DNA of 18,626 nucleotides from Lachnospiraceae bacterium UBA3401 (GCA_002358575.1 DEPD01000162.1:1-18626), one strand, 5' to 3'; counted from the first letter of the stretch, positions 7,715 through 16,287 are shown. Made by a program: numbers and translations. Notes: generated from the sequence alone by a model not told the origin.

Positions 7715-9328
7715 ATGATTGCAAGCAATATTTGGAATGCAGATTTAGGAAACGGAAATTACCGCAATCCAATTCTGTATGCAGATTATTCAGACCCGGA
7801 TGCAATTCGTGTCGGGGCGGATTATTTTATGATTGCGTCAAGTTTCTGCAATGCGCCAGGGCTTCCTCTGCTCCACTCAAGGGACCTTGTAAACTGGAAA
7901 GTGGTGAATTATATCATTCATGAAATTCCAGAGGAACGCTATAAGGCGCCAATTCATGGGTGCGGTGTGTGGGCGCCAGCGATTCGGTATCATGAGGGGA
8001 CATATTTTGTCTGTTTTCCTATGCCGGACGAGGGAATCTATATGTGTACTGCAAAAGACCCTTTTGGAACTTGGTCAAAACCAGTTAATATTCGCCCAGG
8101 CGCAGGGTGGATTGACCCTTGCCCTTTCTGGGATGAGGACGGCAAAGCATATCTCGTTGCAGGCGTTGCAAAAAGTCGTATCGGCTACAAGAGTGTCCTT
8201 CATCTGGTAGAGATGCAGCCAGATGGAATGGGACTGATTGGAGATGCGGTTAAGATTTTTGATGGAAATGAGAATGACCAGGAGACTATAGAAGGCCCTA
8301 AAATGTACAAGAAAAATGGTTGGTATTATATTTTTGCTCCGGCAGGAGGCGTAAAGACTGGGTGGCAGACAGTACTTCGCTCCAAAAATGTGTTTGGCCC
8401 TTATGAATATAAAGTTGTGATGTGCCAAGGCAGCAGTGCAGTAAACGGACCGCATCAGGGCGCATGGGTGGACACTGTTACTGGAGAGGATTGGTTTCTT
8501 CATTTTCAAGATGTTTATGCGGCAGGACGCATCACACATTTACAACCTATGAGTTGGCATAACGATTGGCCAATCATCGGCGCTGCAAAAGATGGAAACC
8601 ATTATGGAGAACCTGTGATGGAGTATCGCAAGCCCAATGTCGGTGATGTGGTTACAGAGGTGTGTGAGCCGAATACTTCCGATGATTTTACAGGAAAGAC
8701 ATTGGGGTTACAATGGCAGTGGAATGCGAACCCGCAAAAAGAATGGTATGCATTTTTGGAAAGTGGTTTGAAATTAAATGCAGTCTATTTGGAAACTGTC
8801 TATGGAGACTTGCCAAATCTTTTGCTGCAAAAATGGCCAGCACCGGAATTTACTTGTATTACGAAATTAAATCTCTCTCATCTTATGGACGGGGAAGAGG
8901 CAGGGATTATTTCTATGGGAATGCGCTATGGCCTGCTTACTTTCCGAAAAGATGGCGATTGGTTTCAGCCTCGTTTTATAATAGGCGTACAGAATTATGG
9001 AAAAATACTGCCAGAGACAGTACATGAGAGAGCAAATAGCCTTCCTAAAATTAATTGTAACCAAGCAGAGGAAATTTATGTGAAATATGTGGTAAAGCGT
9101 GTTGGGACACAGGATTTAAATGACAGAGAAAAAGCGTTTCCACTGGAACTCGTTACAATAGAATACAGTACAGATGGCAAAAATTATCAGAAATCAGGCG
9201 AGATGAACGCAGTTCCTGGACGCTGGGTGGGTGTCAAAAACGGAGTGTTCTGTACGTATGCAGGTGCTGTAAAAAAAGAACACAGTGGTTACGCAGTGAT
9301 TGATTCTGTCGAATATTTTCGTGCGTAG
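7715..9328 (+). CDS. GH43 glycosidase (beta-xylosidase / arabinofuranosidase type)
   Basis: A 537-residue cytoplasmic enzyme with no signal peptide. The N-terminal five-bladed propeller of family GH43 spans about 15-310 and carries the three expected acids: D27 (YSDPDAIR, general base), D134 (WIDPCPFW, pKa modulator) and E193 (TIEGPKMY, general acid). The C-terminal part, from about residue 325 (SDDFTGKTLGLQWQWN), resembles the concanavalin-like beta-xylosidase C-terminal domain. It probably releases xylose or arabinose from short oligosaccharides. ATG 7715 is chosen because AGGCAGG precedes it by seven bases; an in-frame ATG at 7694 has no ribosome site. It is first of two GH43 genes opposite an AraC regulator. 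Exact specificity cannot be read from sequence. Confidence 0.93.
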   Translation: MIASNIWNADLGNGNYRNPILYADYSDPDAIRVGADYFMIASSFCNAPGLPLLHSRDLVNWKVVNYIIHEIPEERYKAPIHGCGVWAPAIRYHEGTYFVCFPMPDEGIYMCTAKDPFGTWSKPVNIRPGAGWIDPCPFWDEDGKAYLVAGVAKSRIGYKSVLHLVEMQPDGMGLIGDAVKIFDGNENDQETIEGPKMYKKNGWYYIFAPAGGVKTGWQTVLRSKNVFGPYEYKVVMCQGSSAVNGPHQGAWVDTVTGEDWFLHFQDVYAAGRITHLQPMSWHNDWPIIGAAKDGNHYGEPVMEYRKPNVGDVVTEVCEPNTSDDFTGKTLGLQWQWNANPQKEWYAFLESGLKLNAVYLETVYGDLPNLLLQKWPAPEFTCITKLNLSHLMDGEEAGIISMGMRYGLLTFRKDGDWFQPRFIIGVQNYGKILPETVHERANSLPKINCNQAEEIYVKYVVKRVGTQDLNDREKAFPLELVTIEYSTDGKNYQKSGEMNAVPGRWVGVKNGVFCTYAGAVKKEHSGYAVIDSVEYFRA

Positions 9329-9343
9329 AGATTTTTGATTAAA

Positions 9344-9376
9344 AGCTGTATTTTCCTACAGCTCCTTAGAATGGAG
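9344..9376 (+). promoter_or_regulatory. intercistronic hairpins between the two GH43 genes
   Basis: AGCTGTA (9344-9350) and TACAGCT (9357-9363) form a perfect seven-base stem with a six-base loop. CTCC (9362-9365) can alternatively pair with GGAG (9373-9376) in the ribosome site of the second gene; the two pairings share bases 9362-9363 and exclude each other. No T-run follows, so this is not a terminator; it may tune or stabilise the second cistron. Confidence 0.45.
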
Positions 9377-9384
9377 GATTTTAT

Positions 9385-10923
9385 ATGAGTAATACTTATC
9401 AAAACCCAGTACAGAGAGGTTTTTTCCCTGATCCATCAGTAGTGCGCGTCGGGGAAGACTATTACATGGTCAATTCAACATTTCAGTATTTTCCGGCAAT
9501 TGCTATTAGCCATTCAAAAGATATGGTGCACTGGCATGTAATTGGACATGCTGTCACGGACTCAGACGAATTAGATTTGCAGGATATCAAGGATTCGCAT
9601 GGTATTTGGGCACCAGATATTTCCTATTCTAATGGCAAGTTTATTATTATGGCGACGCTGCGGCTCAACGCGGATGGAAAGCGTGACAATAATGTTATGC
9701 GCAGGCAGCTTGTTGTTACTTCGGAGAAACCAGAAGGACCGTACAGCAAACCGAGCTGGTTGGAAGTGGATAGCATTGACCCATCGCATTTTGTAGATGA
9801 GGATGGAAAACATTATATGGTGATTAGTCCAGGTATCAATCTAGTACCATTAAGTGATGATTGTACAAAAGTAATTGGAGAAACAATTCCAGTGTGGCCA
9901 GGAACCGGAGAGCGTTGCCCAGAAGGTCCCCATTTATTAAAGCGCGGTAACTATTATTATGCGATACTTGCTGAAGGTGGAACCGGTTATGGTCATGGGA
10001 TTAATGTTGGACGTTCTAAACATTTGTTTGGACCTTATGAGCCATCGCCTTACAATCCTCTTATGCGTCAGTTTGACCCAGACGCGTCAATTCAGAGAAC
10101 AGGACATGGTAAGCTGATTGAGACACAAAATGGTGATTGGTGGGTATATTATCTGATGGGTAGACCCAATCAGGGACATTACACAACAATAGGAAGGGAA
10201 TCCGGTCTAGACCCAGTTACTTGGCTTGAGGACGATTGGTTTATTATCAATGACAGAAAAGGACCAAGCACAAAACAAACGGCGCCAGACCTTCCACAGC
10301 ACCCATTTGAAAAATGGACGCGAGATGATTTTGACAGTGAAGAATTAAATATAAATTGGGAATTTGTGCGCAATCCAGCCCAAGGAAGCTATTCCCTGAC
10401 AGAACGGCCAGGGTATTTTCGTATCTGGACACGAGATGGACAGCTCTCTGAAATTCGCGCAAAAAATACCCTTGTGCGGCGGGAACAAGAGTTGAATTAT
10501 ACTGCTTCAACCAAAGTGGATTTTTATCCGTCCAGAAATGGAGAGCAGGCGGGACTTACCTGCTATTATAGTACAGCGACTTACGCAAGATTTTCTGTCT
10601 GCTATGAAGGGGGAAGAAAATTGCAGTTGGTTATCAACCGCAATCACGGTGAGGAGCTAGTCGCATCCGTCGATGAAATAAAAGAGCAAAGTGTCTATTT
10701 GAAAGTTGTGGTGGAGCGGCTTACTAGAAGTTTTTACTACAGTTATGACGGCGCGGATTGGATGCTTGCTGGCGTGCTTGAAAATTGTATTTATCTCTGT
10801 GATGAGGGTGTCCCTGACGACCCCAAGCGCCACACAGGGACCCTGGTTGGCATCTATGCTAACAACGGAGGTTGCGGCACACGAATACCAGCAGATTTTG
10901 ACTACTTTGAATATAGAGATTAA
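9385..10923 (+). CDS. GH43 beta-xylosidase
   Basis: A 512-residue cytoplasmic GH43 enzyme of the size usual for intracellular beta-xylosidases. The propeller domain has D16 (FFPDPSVVR, general base), D132 (SIDPSHFVDEDG, pKa modulator) and E180 (RCPEGPHLL, general acid). It also has the family marks GIWAPDI and YYMVNSTFQYFP. From about residue 310 a concanavalin-like C-terminal domain follows (WTRDDFDSEELNINWEF ... DGADWMLAGV), which in this family closes over the active site. It is distinct in sequence from the upstream GH43, so the pair probably covers different linkages of the same polymer. ATG 9385 follows GGAGG at seven bases. It is 56 bases after the first GH43 gene, in one operon, and its stop overlaps the convergent Sel1-repeat gene by four bases. 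Confidence 0.95.
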   Translation: MSNTYQNPVQRGFFPDPSVVRVGEDYYMVNSTFQYFPAIAISHSKDMVHWHVIGHAVTDSDELDLQDIKDSHGIWAPDISYSNGKFIIMATLRLNADGKRDNNVMRRQLVVTSEKPEGPYSKPSWLEVDSIDPSHFVDEDGKHYMVISPGINLVPLSDDCTKVIGETIPVWPGTGERCPEGPHLLKRGNYYYAILAEGGTGYGHGINVGRSKHLFGPYEPSPYNPLMRQFDPDASIQRTGHGKLIETQNGDWWVYYLMGRPNQGHYTTIGRESGLDPVTWLEDDWFIINDRKGPSTKQTAPDLPQHPFEKWTRDDFDSEELNINWEFVRNPAQGSYSLTERPGYFRIWTRDGQLSEIRAKNTLVRREQELNYTASTKVDFYPSRNGEQAGLTCYYSTATYARFSVCYEGGRKLQLVINRNHGEELVASVDEIKEQSVYLKVVVERLTRSFYYSYDGADWMLAGVLENCIYLCDEGVPDDPKRHTGTLVGIYANNGGCGTRIPADFDYFEYRD

Positions 10924-12044
10924 TCTATATCTGACCGCCGCAGGCGTTTTAAGCCCCCTGCGGCGAGTGGTTTTTTTGGATGCAGGTCAAATAACTTCTG
11001 TGCCATGTTTAGATTTATATTGGTGCCTAATCCGTTGAGATAGCAGGTGCCCAGCATGTCAGAGCCCCATGTGCTGCCTTTAAAATATGCTTTGCTCAAC
11101 AGCAGAAATGCCTGATCGTAATCTGGCAGAATATTTTGTCCCCCGCGGAAATAAATTTCGCCCAACAGATTACAAAAACCAGCATCATCTGGAAGGCGGG
11201 AATAGCCTTCTTCCAGATAGAACAACGCTTTTTTTAAATCCAATGACAGAGCACCGTTAAATGTGTAGAGTTTACCAAGACAATAGTATGCGTAGTCGTC
11301 CTTGTGTGACAGTGCGCGCTCATATAATTCAACCGCTTTTGTAAGCTCGCCCTCATCACGATATTGATTGCCGATAATACGCTCATAAGCGCCAATACCC
11401 ATATCAGCACCTTTGCGAATATAGTTTTTTGCTCGCTGGTTTTGTACTGGAGCCCCATGTCTGCCCGTGCGGAGGATATCTACCAAATTGGGGATTGCAA
11501 TGCCAAGTCCGGCAGCTACGCACACCTCATAAAGCCGCATTGCTGTTGCAGTCCATTCATATTGAAAACGCTCATATTTTTTATTGCCTACATGTGTGGG
11601 CGTAAGGTCTAGGAAATCACCGACCGTACCATAATAATAGGCATTTGCAATTAGATATTTACAGAAAATGTGCCCTTGTTCTGCGTTTTCGGACACAACG
11701 TCCCAAAGTTCCTTTTTTGAGTGGTAGGGCGGATGAATAAATGTGTTGTTTGGCGGTTCAAATCCGTCCTGATGAATAGCGCCAAACATACCAACAGCAC
11801 TCTCAAGTGTCAAGCTGGTGCGAAGACACTCAAAAGCAAATGGCTGGTCAAGGGGAAATTCCATCACAGGGTCCACATAACTTTTTCCAAGATAGCAGCG
11901 TCCAAGAAAGTAATAGGCATCTCCATCGCCCATATTGGCGGCTGCGCGGAGCATGGAAAGTGCTTCTTCGCGCCGTTCGGGGTTTCTTTCAAACCATATA
12001 ATCTGAACCGCATTGTCTACGTGCTCATCAAAAAGTGCTGTCAT
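10920..12044 (-). CDS. Sel1/TPR-like repeat protein
   Basis: A 374-residue soluble protein made of repeated helical pairs of the Sel1/tetratricopeptide type: GDGDAYYFLGRCYLGKSYVDP near the N terminus, a middle region with KAVELYERALSHKDDYAYYC and LGKLYTFNGALSLDLKKALF, and C-terminal units ending in MLGTCYLNGLGTNINLNMA. Such proteins act as scaffolds for protein contacts; no enzymatic motif, signal peptide or membrane helix is visible. The start at 12044 has only AAAGG, 12 bases upstream, so translation may be modest. An extended -10 TGATACAAT on the minus strand (about 12116-12108) is a possible promoter. Its last codons contain the terminator of the opposite GH43 operon, so its C-terminal sequence (LAAGGLKRLRRSDID) is partly shaped by that hairpin. 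Partner and role are unknown. Confidence 0.8.
   Translation of the reverse strand: MTALFDEHVDNAVQIIWFERNPERREEALSMLRAAANMGDGDAYYFLGRCYLGKSYVDPVMEFPLDQPFAFECLRTSLTLESAVGMFGAIHQDGFEPPNNTFIHPPYHSKKELWDVVSENAEQGHIFCKYLIANAYYYGTVGDFLDLTPTHVGNKKYERFQYEWTATAMRLYEVCVAAGLGIAIPNLVDILRTGRHGAPVQNQRAKNYIRKGADMGIGAYERIIGNQYRDEGELTKAVELYERALSHKDDYAYYCLGKLYTFNGALSLDLKKALFYLEEGYSRLPDDAGFCNLLGEIYFRGGQNILPDYDQAFLLLSKAYFKGSTWGSDMLGTCYLNGLGTNINLNMAQKLFDLHPKKPLAAGGLKRLRRSDID
10936..10977 (+). terminator. intrinsic terminator of the GH43 operon
   Basis: CGCCGCAGG (10936-10944) and CCTGCGGCG (10957-10965) form a perfect nine-base GC-rich stem with a 12-base loop, followed by AGTGG and seven Ts (10971-10977). It lies 13 bases after the GH43 stop and wholly inside the last codons of the convergent Sel1-repeat gene. 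On the minus strand no T-run follows the stem. Confidence 0.85.
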
Positions 12045-12189
12045 TTGTTATCATGCCTTTCTTTGCAGTTTTGTATTTTCTAAAAAATTTGTTCCCTTCT
12101 ATTCTTTATTGTATCATAGGATATCTTAGAATACCATGGAAAAATATAATGCAACCAAATGCAGCAATATGGTATCTAATTTATAGAAA

Positions 12190-12203
12190 TCAAAACGTTT
12201 TGA
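12190..12203. promoter_or_regulatory. 14-base perfect palindrome upstream of the sigma factor
   Basis: TCAAAACGTTTTGA is a perfect palindrome lying 73 bases before the sigma factor start, in the divergent gap with the Sel1 gene. It resembles the LacI/CcpA-type cre pattern (TGWAANCGNTNWCA) except for a symmetric G-to-C and C-to-G change at its second and thirteenth positions. An operator is plausible; the binding protein is unknown. Confidence 0.4.
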
Positions 12204-12275
12204 AATTCATATACCAACAATAACCCTTGGGATTTTATGGGTTCTAAGAGGCTGATGTTAGAGCGGAGGAGGAAA

Positions 12276-12797
12276 ATGGATACGAAAAATACATTGGTGA
12301 GGCGTGCGAGGCGTGGTGACGCAGAAGCATTTATTGCATTGATTGAGGCGTGTAAAATGTCTCTTCGGCGCGTTGCGCTGAGCTATCTGAAAAGTGAGGA
12401 GGATGTTGCAGATGCGATACAGGATACTATTCTTGATGCGTATGAGCACATTGGCAGTTTGAAGAAAGAAGAATATTTTAAGACATGGCTTGTGCGGATA
12501 TTAATTAACCGCTGCACAAAACAATACCGCATCAACCAGCACAAGGCATATCTGGATGATTACACCGAAGAGGCACAGTGCGATGCAGGGAAGGCAGAAG
12601 TGGAATTTCGCGAAATGCTGTCTGCGCTTCCAGATGACAGCAGAGTTATTTTTCAGTTGTATTATGGAGAGCAGTTCACAATCAAAGAAATAGGTGAGAT
12701 TCTCAATATGAATGAGAATACAATTAAAAGTAAGCTGCGCCGCGGCAAGGAACATTTGCGCGCTGTATTGGAAGGAAAAGCGAACAAGTTTGCCTGA
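12276..12797 (+). CDS. ECF-family RNA polymerase sigma factor
   Basis: A 173-residue extracytoplasmic-function sigma factor. Region 2 spans about 15-85 with DVADAIQDTILDAYEHIG and FKTWLVRILINRC; region 4 spans about 112-165 with LPDDSRVIFQLYYGEQFTIK and the helix-turn-helix IGEILNMNENTIKSKLRRGK. It redirects RNA polymerase to an alternative promoter set, typically for envelope or antibiotic stress. ATG 12276 is chosen because GGAGGAGG (12265-12272) precedes it; an upstream in-frame ATG at 12237 has no ribosome site. The DUF4179 membrane protein begins 54 bases after its stop and is its probable anti-sigma. A TGCAAC / GGTATC pair upstream (about 12149-12175) faintly resembles an ECF promoter, hinting at autoregulation. 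Confidence 0.93.
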   Translation: MDTKNTLVRRARRGDAEAFIALIEACKMSLRRVALSYLKSEEDVADAIQDTILDAYEHIGSLKKEEYFKTWLVRILINRCTKQYRINQHKAYLDDYTEEAQCDAGKAEVEFREMLSALPDDSRVIFQLYYGEQFTIKEIGEILNMNENTIKSKLRRGKEHLRAVLEGKANKFA

Positions 12798-12851
12798 TAA
12801 ACGTTCTTGCATGTTACGGGAATATGGGTTGTAATGAATAAGGAGAAAATT

Positions 12852-14198
12852 ATGATACAGGAGAATGAGTTGAAACAGATTTTAAGCGCTGATTTGAGAC
12901 CAAGTGTAATAATTGATGCTAAGATAGAGGAAGCATATAACAGGATAAGGAGTACAGAGATTCCATTGACAAGCAACAAAAACCTGCTTGTACGCAGAAT
13001 TATGGTGGGAATGGGCAGTGTTGCGGCAGTGCTTGCATTGATGGTTACATTCTGTGTTATGAATCCTGTGCTGGCAAGAGAGATACCAATTGTAGGAGGT
13101 ATTTTTAACAAGCTTTCGGAATTGTTTTCGTTCGGGCAGATTCCAGAGGAGGAAACCATCACGTTGTTTCAGGAGGCGGAAACTACTGCAGTGCACTCGG
13201 AAGATGCAGAAGCACAAAGCATGAATGAGGCTGCAACTTATCAAAAGACATCAGGGGATCTTACGATTACCCTGACAGAAGAGTATGCTACAAATCAGGC
13301 GCTTTTTATCGGCGTGAATATTAAAAATATACAGGAGTTTCCACAGATGGCTGTTTTTATGGACGGAACGCAGAGCCTGTCCCTGCAGACAGAGGAGCAG
13401 TATTCATTTCGTTCTGACAGTGTGCCAGCGTATCGCAGGATTGAGGGGCGGTTTATAGATGCTCATATCTTTGAGGGGATTCTTAGGATTGATTACTCTG
13501 AAATTAATGTTGATGACCGAAAATATTTAGAGGCAGTAAAAGATTTAGATGTAAAAAATATGCCTGCTGTTGACAGTGAAAATTATATGCAGTACATGGA
13601 AGAGTACGAGATACCGGAAACTTTTTCCATGAAGTTGAACGTTATAAATGTGATTGGGGAGCTTAAAGATCCGTTGCCTTTAGATCAGCAGAAATCAACA
13701 GAGGAACTGGATCAGATGAGCGATGAGGAGTGGGAAGCATACATGAAAACACTGCCCCAGGAATGGTATGATTATCCCAATAAATATCAAAATTGGTGGC
13801 AGGAAGGGAGCTGGGCTTTTGATCTCACAATCACAAAGAAAGACAGCGTTTCCCGCGTGATTGAAGTCAATCAGATAAATAATGATGGTATTGGCGTCAA
13901 GAGTATTGAGCTGTCCTCTGTAGAGATGACATTAAATACCGTGGAAAGAGATGATACGATTGCAGTTGCTTTAGATGCAGATGGCAATAAAATAGAGCCT
14001 GGCAGCAGCAACGTTTATGAACTTGCAATTGCAGGACACGATATTTCCAAAGTATATATCTATATTTGTGACTGGGATGCCTATATGAATGAAATAAAAG
14101 GGTATGGCATTTCGGGCGGACAGCATGACAGAAGTTTTCAGGAATTACTGGAAGAACGAGCGCTGTTTAAGACGGTTGTTTCTACTTGTCTGGAATGA
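12852..14198 (+). CDS. DUF4179-type membrane anti-sigma factor
   Basis: A 448-residue single-pass membrane protein. Residues 1-46 form a short cytoplasmic segment (ELKQILSADLRPSVIIDAKI) that would bind the sigma factor. Residues 50-70 are the membrane helix (MVGMGSVAAVLALMVTFCVM), and the rest is a large extracellular region opening with REIPIVGGIFNKLSELFSFG, typical of DUF4179. A following beta-rich part (DLTITLTEEYATNQALFIGV ... SWAFDLTITKKDSVSRVIEV) is probably the sensor. ATG 12852 is chosen because AAGGAG (12840-12845) precedes it by six bases; ATG 12834 lacks such a site. It sits directly after the ECF sigma gene, the usual arrangement. The anti-sigma role is inferred from family and position. 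The acidic segment at about 277-304, with repeated E/D/W, is notable but unassigned. Confidence 0.85.
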   Translation: MIQENELKQILSADLRPSVIIDAKIEEAYNRIRSTEIPLTSNKNLLVRRIMVGMGSVAAVLALMVTFCVMNPVLAREIPIVGGIFNKLSELFSFGQIPEEETITLFQEAETTAVHSEDAEAQSMNEAATYQKTSGDLTITLTEEYATNQALFIGVNIKNIQEFPQMAVFMDGTQSLSLQTEEQYSFRSDSVPAYRRIEGRFIDAHIFEGILRIDYSEINVDDRKYLEAVKDLDVKNMPAVDSENYMQYMEEYEIPETFSMKLNVINVIGELKDPLPLDQQKSTEELDQMSDEEWEAYMKTLPQEWYDYPNKYQNWWQEGSWAFDLTITKKDSVSRVIEVNQINNDGIGVKSIELSSVEMTLNTVERDDTIAVALDADGNKIEPGSSNVYELAIAGHDISKVYIYICDWDAYMNEIKGYGISGGQHDRSFQELLEERALFKTVVSTCLE

Positions 14199-14212
14199 TC
14201 ATTTCTTTTTCA

Positions 14213-14241
14213 TTTACAAAGTTTGCTGATTATGGTAAATT
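14213..14241 (+). promoter_or_regulatory. possible promoter before metG
   Basis: TTTACA (14213-14218) and TAAATT (14236-14241) are 17 bases apart, with TGG directly before the -10 as in extended -10 promoters. The leader would be about 40 bases. No T-box or other riboswitch is present in the 89-base gap. Confidence 0.4.
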
Positions 14242-14287
14242 ATAGATAATTGAGCAATATAAATAATGAAGAAAGGAATGAAAACAA

Positions 14288-16270
14288 ATGCAGAATAAAG
14301 GCAAATATTATATTACAACAGCGATTGCATACACATCAGGCAAACCGCATATTGGAAATAATTATGAAATTGTGCTGGCGGACAGTATTGCCCGCTACAA
14401 GCGAAAGGAAGGCTATGATGTCTATTTTCAGACAGGAACGGACGAACACGGACAAAAAATTGAGTTGAAAGCAGCGGAAGCTGGGGTGACTCCCAAAGAA
14501 TTTGTGGACAAAGTGGCGACTACAATTCAAGGACTCTGCGATATGCTCAACATTGCATATGATAAGTTTATTCGGACTACAGACCCCTGCCATGAGAAGC
14601 AAGTACAGAAAATTTTCAAGCGTCTATATAATCAGGGCGATATCTACAAAGGCGCATATGAGGGATTGTACTGTACTCCGTGTGAATCCTTCTGGACAGA
14701 ATCACAATTAAAAGATGGCAAATGCCCTGACTGTGGACGTGAGGTGAAGCCAGCAAAAGAAGAGGCATACTTTTTTAAGATGAGCAAGTATGCAGATAGA
14801 CTGATTGAGCATATCAATCAGCACCCAGAATTTATTCAGCCAGTTTCTCGCAAAAATGAGATGATGAACAACTTTTTACTTCCTGGATTACAGGATTTGT
14901 GTGTGTCGCGCACCTCGTTTAAATGGGGGATTCCTGTGGATTTTGATGACCGTCATGTTATTTATGTGTGGCTTGATGCGCTCACAAACTATATCACTGG
15001 TATTGGTTATGATGCAGATGGAAACAGCACGGAACAGTATCAGAAGCTATGGCCTGCTGATTTGCATTTGATAGGAAAGGATATTATTCGGTTTCATACA
15101 ATTTACTGGCCAATTTTCTTGATAGCGCTTGGTGAGGAGCTACCGCATCAGGTGTTTGGACACCCGTGGCTTTTGCAGAACAATGATAAGATGAGCAAGT
15201 CAAAAGGCAATATTATGTATGCAGATGACTTAGTGGAACTGTTTGGGGTGGATGCAGTTCGCTATTTTGTGTTACATGAAATGCCGTTTGAAAATGATGG
15301 GTCCATCACATGGGATTTGATGGTCGAACGGTTGAACTCGGACCTTGCCAATACACTTGGAAATCTTGTAAATAGAACGATTTCTATGAGCAATAAGTAT
15401 TTTGACGGCATCGTGGAAAATAAAGACGCTGATGATGCGGTTGACGCAGAACTCAAGGCAGTTGCAATAGGCACTTATGATAAGGTTGCGGCAAAAATGG
15501 CACAACTTCGCGTTGCAGATGCGCTGACGGAGATTTTCAATTTGTTTAAGCGCTGCAACAAATATATTGATGAGACAGAGCCGTGGGTGCTTGCAAAGGA
15601 TGCGGCGAAAAAGGACAGGCTTGCAACAGTATTGTACAACCTTGTGGAAGGTATTTCTATTGGAGCGGGATTGCTTGATCCATTTATGCCTGAGACTGCA
15701 CAGCGGATTATGAGACAGTTAAACAGTGATGTACGCGATTTTGAGTCAACGAAGACTTTTGGCGTGTATGTGTCTGGTACGAAGGTAACGGAGACGCCAG
15801 AGATATTGTTTGTGCGCCTTGACCAGAAGGAAATTAATGCAAAAGTAGATGCGCTTGCGGAGAGACAAGCAGCGGAGTCCGGTGCCGTACAGGGGACAGA
15901 AAAGGACACAAGTGTCACAAATGATATTGACATTGAACCAAAACTAGAAATCACATATGAGGATTTCACGAAAATGCAGTTTCAGGTAGGTGAAATTCTT
16001 TCCTGTGAGGCAGTGCCAAAATCAAAGAAACTTCTGTGCAGTCAAGTAAAAATTGGATCACAGGTAAAACAGATTGTGTCCGGTATCAAGGCATTTTACA
16101 GCCCTGAAGAAATGGTTGGCAAGAAAGTGATGGTGCTAGTAAACCTGAAACCTGCAAAACTTGCAGGGGTGTTGTCGGAGGGAATGCTCCTTTGCGCTGA
16201 GGATGCAGATGGAAATCTTGCATTGATGACCCCGGAGAAGGAAATGCCATCAGGGGCAGAGATTATGTAA
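14288..16270 (+). CDS. metG: methionyl-tRNA synthetase
   Basis: A 660-residue enzyme that charges tRNA-Met with methionine, with all expected parts. The Rossmann fold opens with YYITTAIAYTSGKPHIGN; the HIGH box reads HIGN (21-24), which I recall as common in Clostridia. The zinc knuckle has one pair of cysteines, C129/C132 and C146/C149 (CTPCE ... CPDC). The KMSKS loop is at 301-305. The anticodon-binding helical domain follows, and residues from about 555 form a Trbp111-type tRNA-binding domain (FTKMQFQVGEILSCEAVPKS ... LKPAKLAGVLSEGMLL), giving the long dimeric form. AAAGGA lies ten bases before ATG 14288. It is a housekeeping gene, probably transcribed from its own promoter. Confidence 0.98.
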   Translation: MQNKGKYYITTAIAYTSGKPHIGNNYEIVLADSIARYKRKEGYDVYFQTGTDEHGQKIELKAAEAGVTPKEFVDKVATTIQGLCDMLNIAYDKFIRTTDPCHEKQVQKIFKRLYNQGDIYKGAYEGLYCTPCESFWTESQLKDGKCPDCGREVKPAKEEAYFFKMSKYADRLIEHINQHPEFIQPVSRKNEMMNNFLLPGLQDLCVSRTSFKWGIPVDFDDRHVIYVWLDALTNYITGIGYDADGNSTEQYQKLWPADLHLIGKDIIRFHTIYWPIFLIALGEELPHQVFGHPWLLQNNDKMSKSKGNIMYADDLVELFGVDAVRYFVLHEMPFENDGSITWDLMVERLNSDLANTLGNLVNRTISMSNKYFDGIVENKDADDAVDAELKAVAIGTYDKVAAKMAQLRVADALTEIFNLFKRCNKYIDETEPWVLAKDAAKKDRLATVLYNLVEGISIGAGLLDPFMPETAQRIMRQLNSDVRDFESTKTFGVYVSGTKVTETPEILFVRLDQKEINAKVDALAERQAAESGAVQGTEKDTSVTNDIDIEPKLEITYEDFTKMQFQVGEILSCEAVPKSKKLLCSQVKIGSQVKQIVSGIKAFYSPEEMVGKKVMVLVNLKPAKLAGVLSEGMLLCAEDADGNLALMTPEKEMPSGAEIM

Positions 16271-16287
16271 AGACGTGAAACACTTTT

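Noticed and set aside
8075..8539. Minus-strand open frame of 154 codons inside the first GH43 gene
   Set aside because: It is antisense to a clearly conserved catalytic domain, with no ribosome site and no family resemblance.
14199..14287. Possible T-box or riboswitch before metG
   Set aside because: The gap is only 89 bases, with no stem I arrangement, no T-box sequence and no terminator.
14348..14359. HIGN instead of the canonical HIGH in methionyl-tRNA synthetase
   Set aside because: I recall HIGN in intact clostridial MetRS proteins; all other motifs (zinc cysteines, KMSKS) are normal, so this is not taken as a defect.
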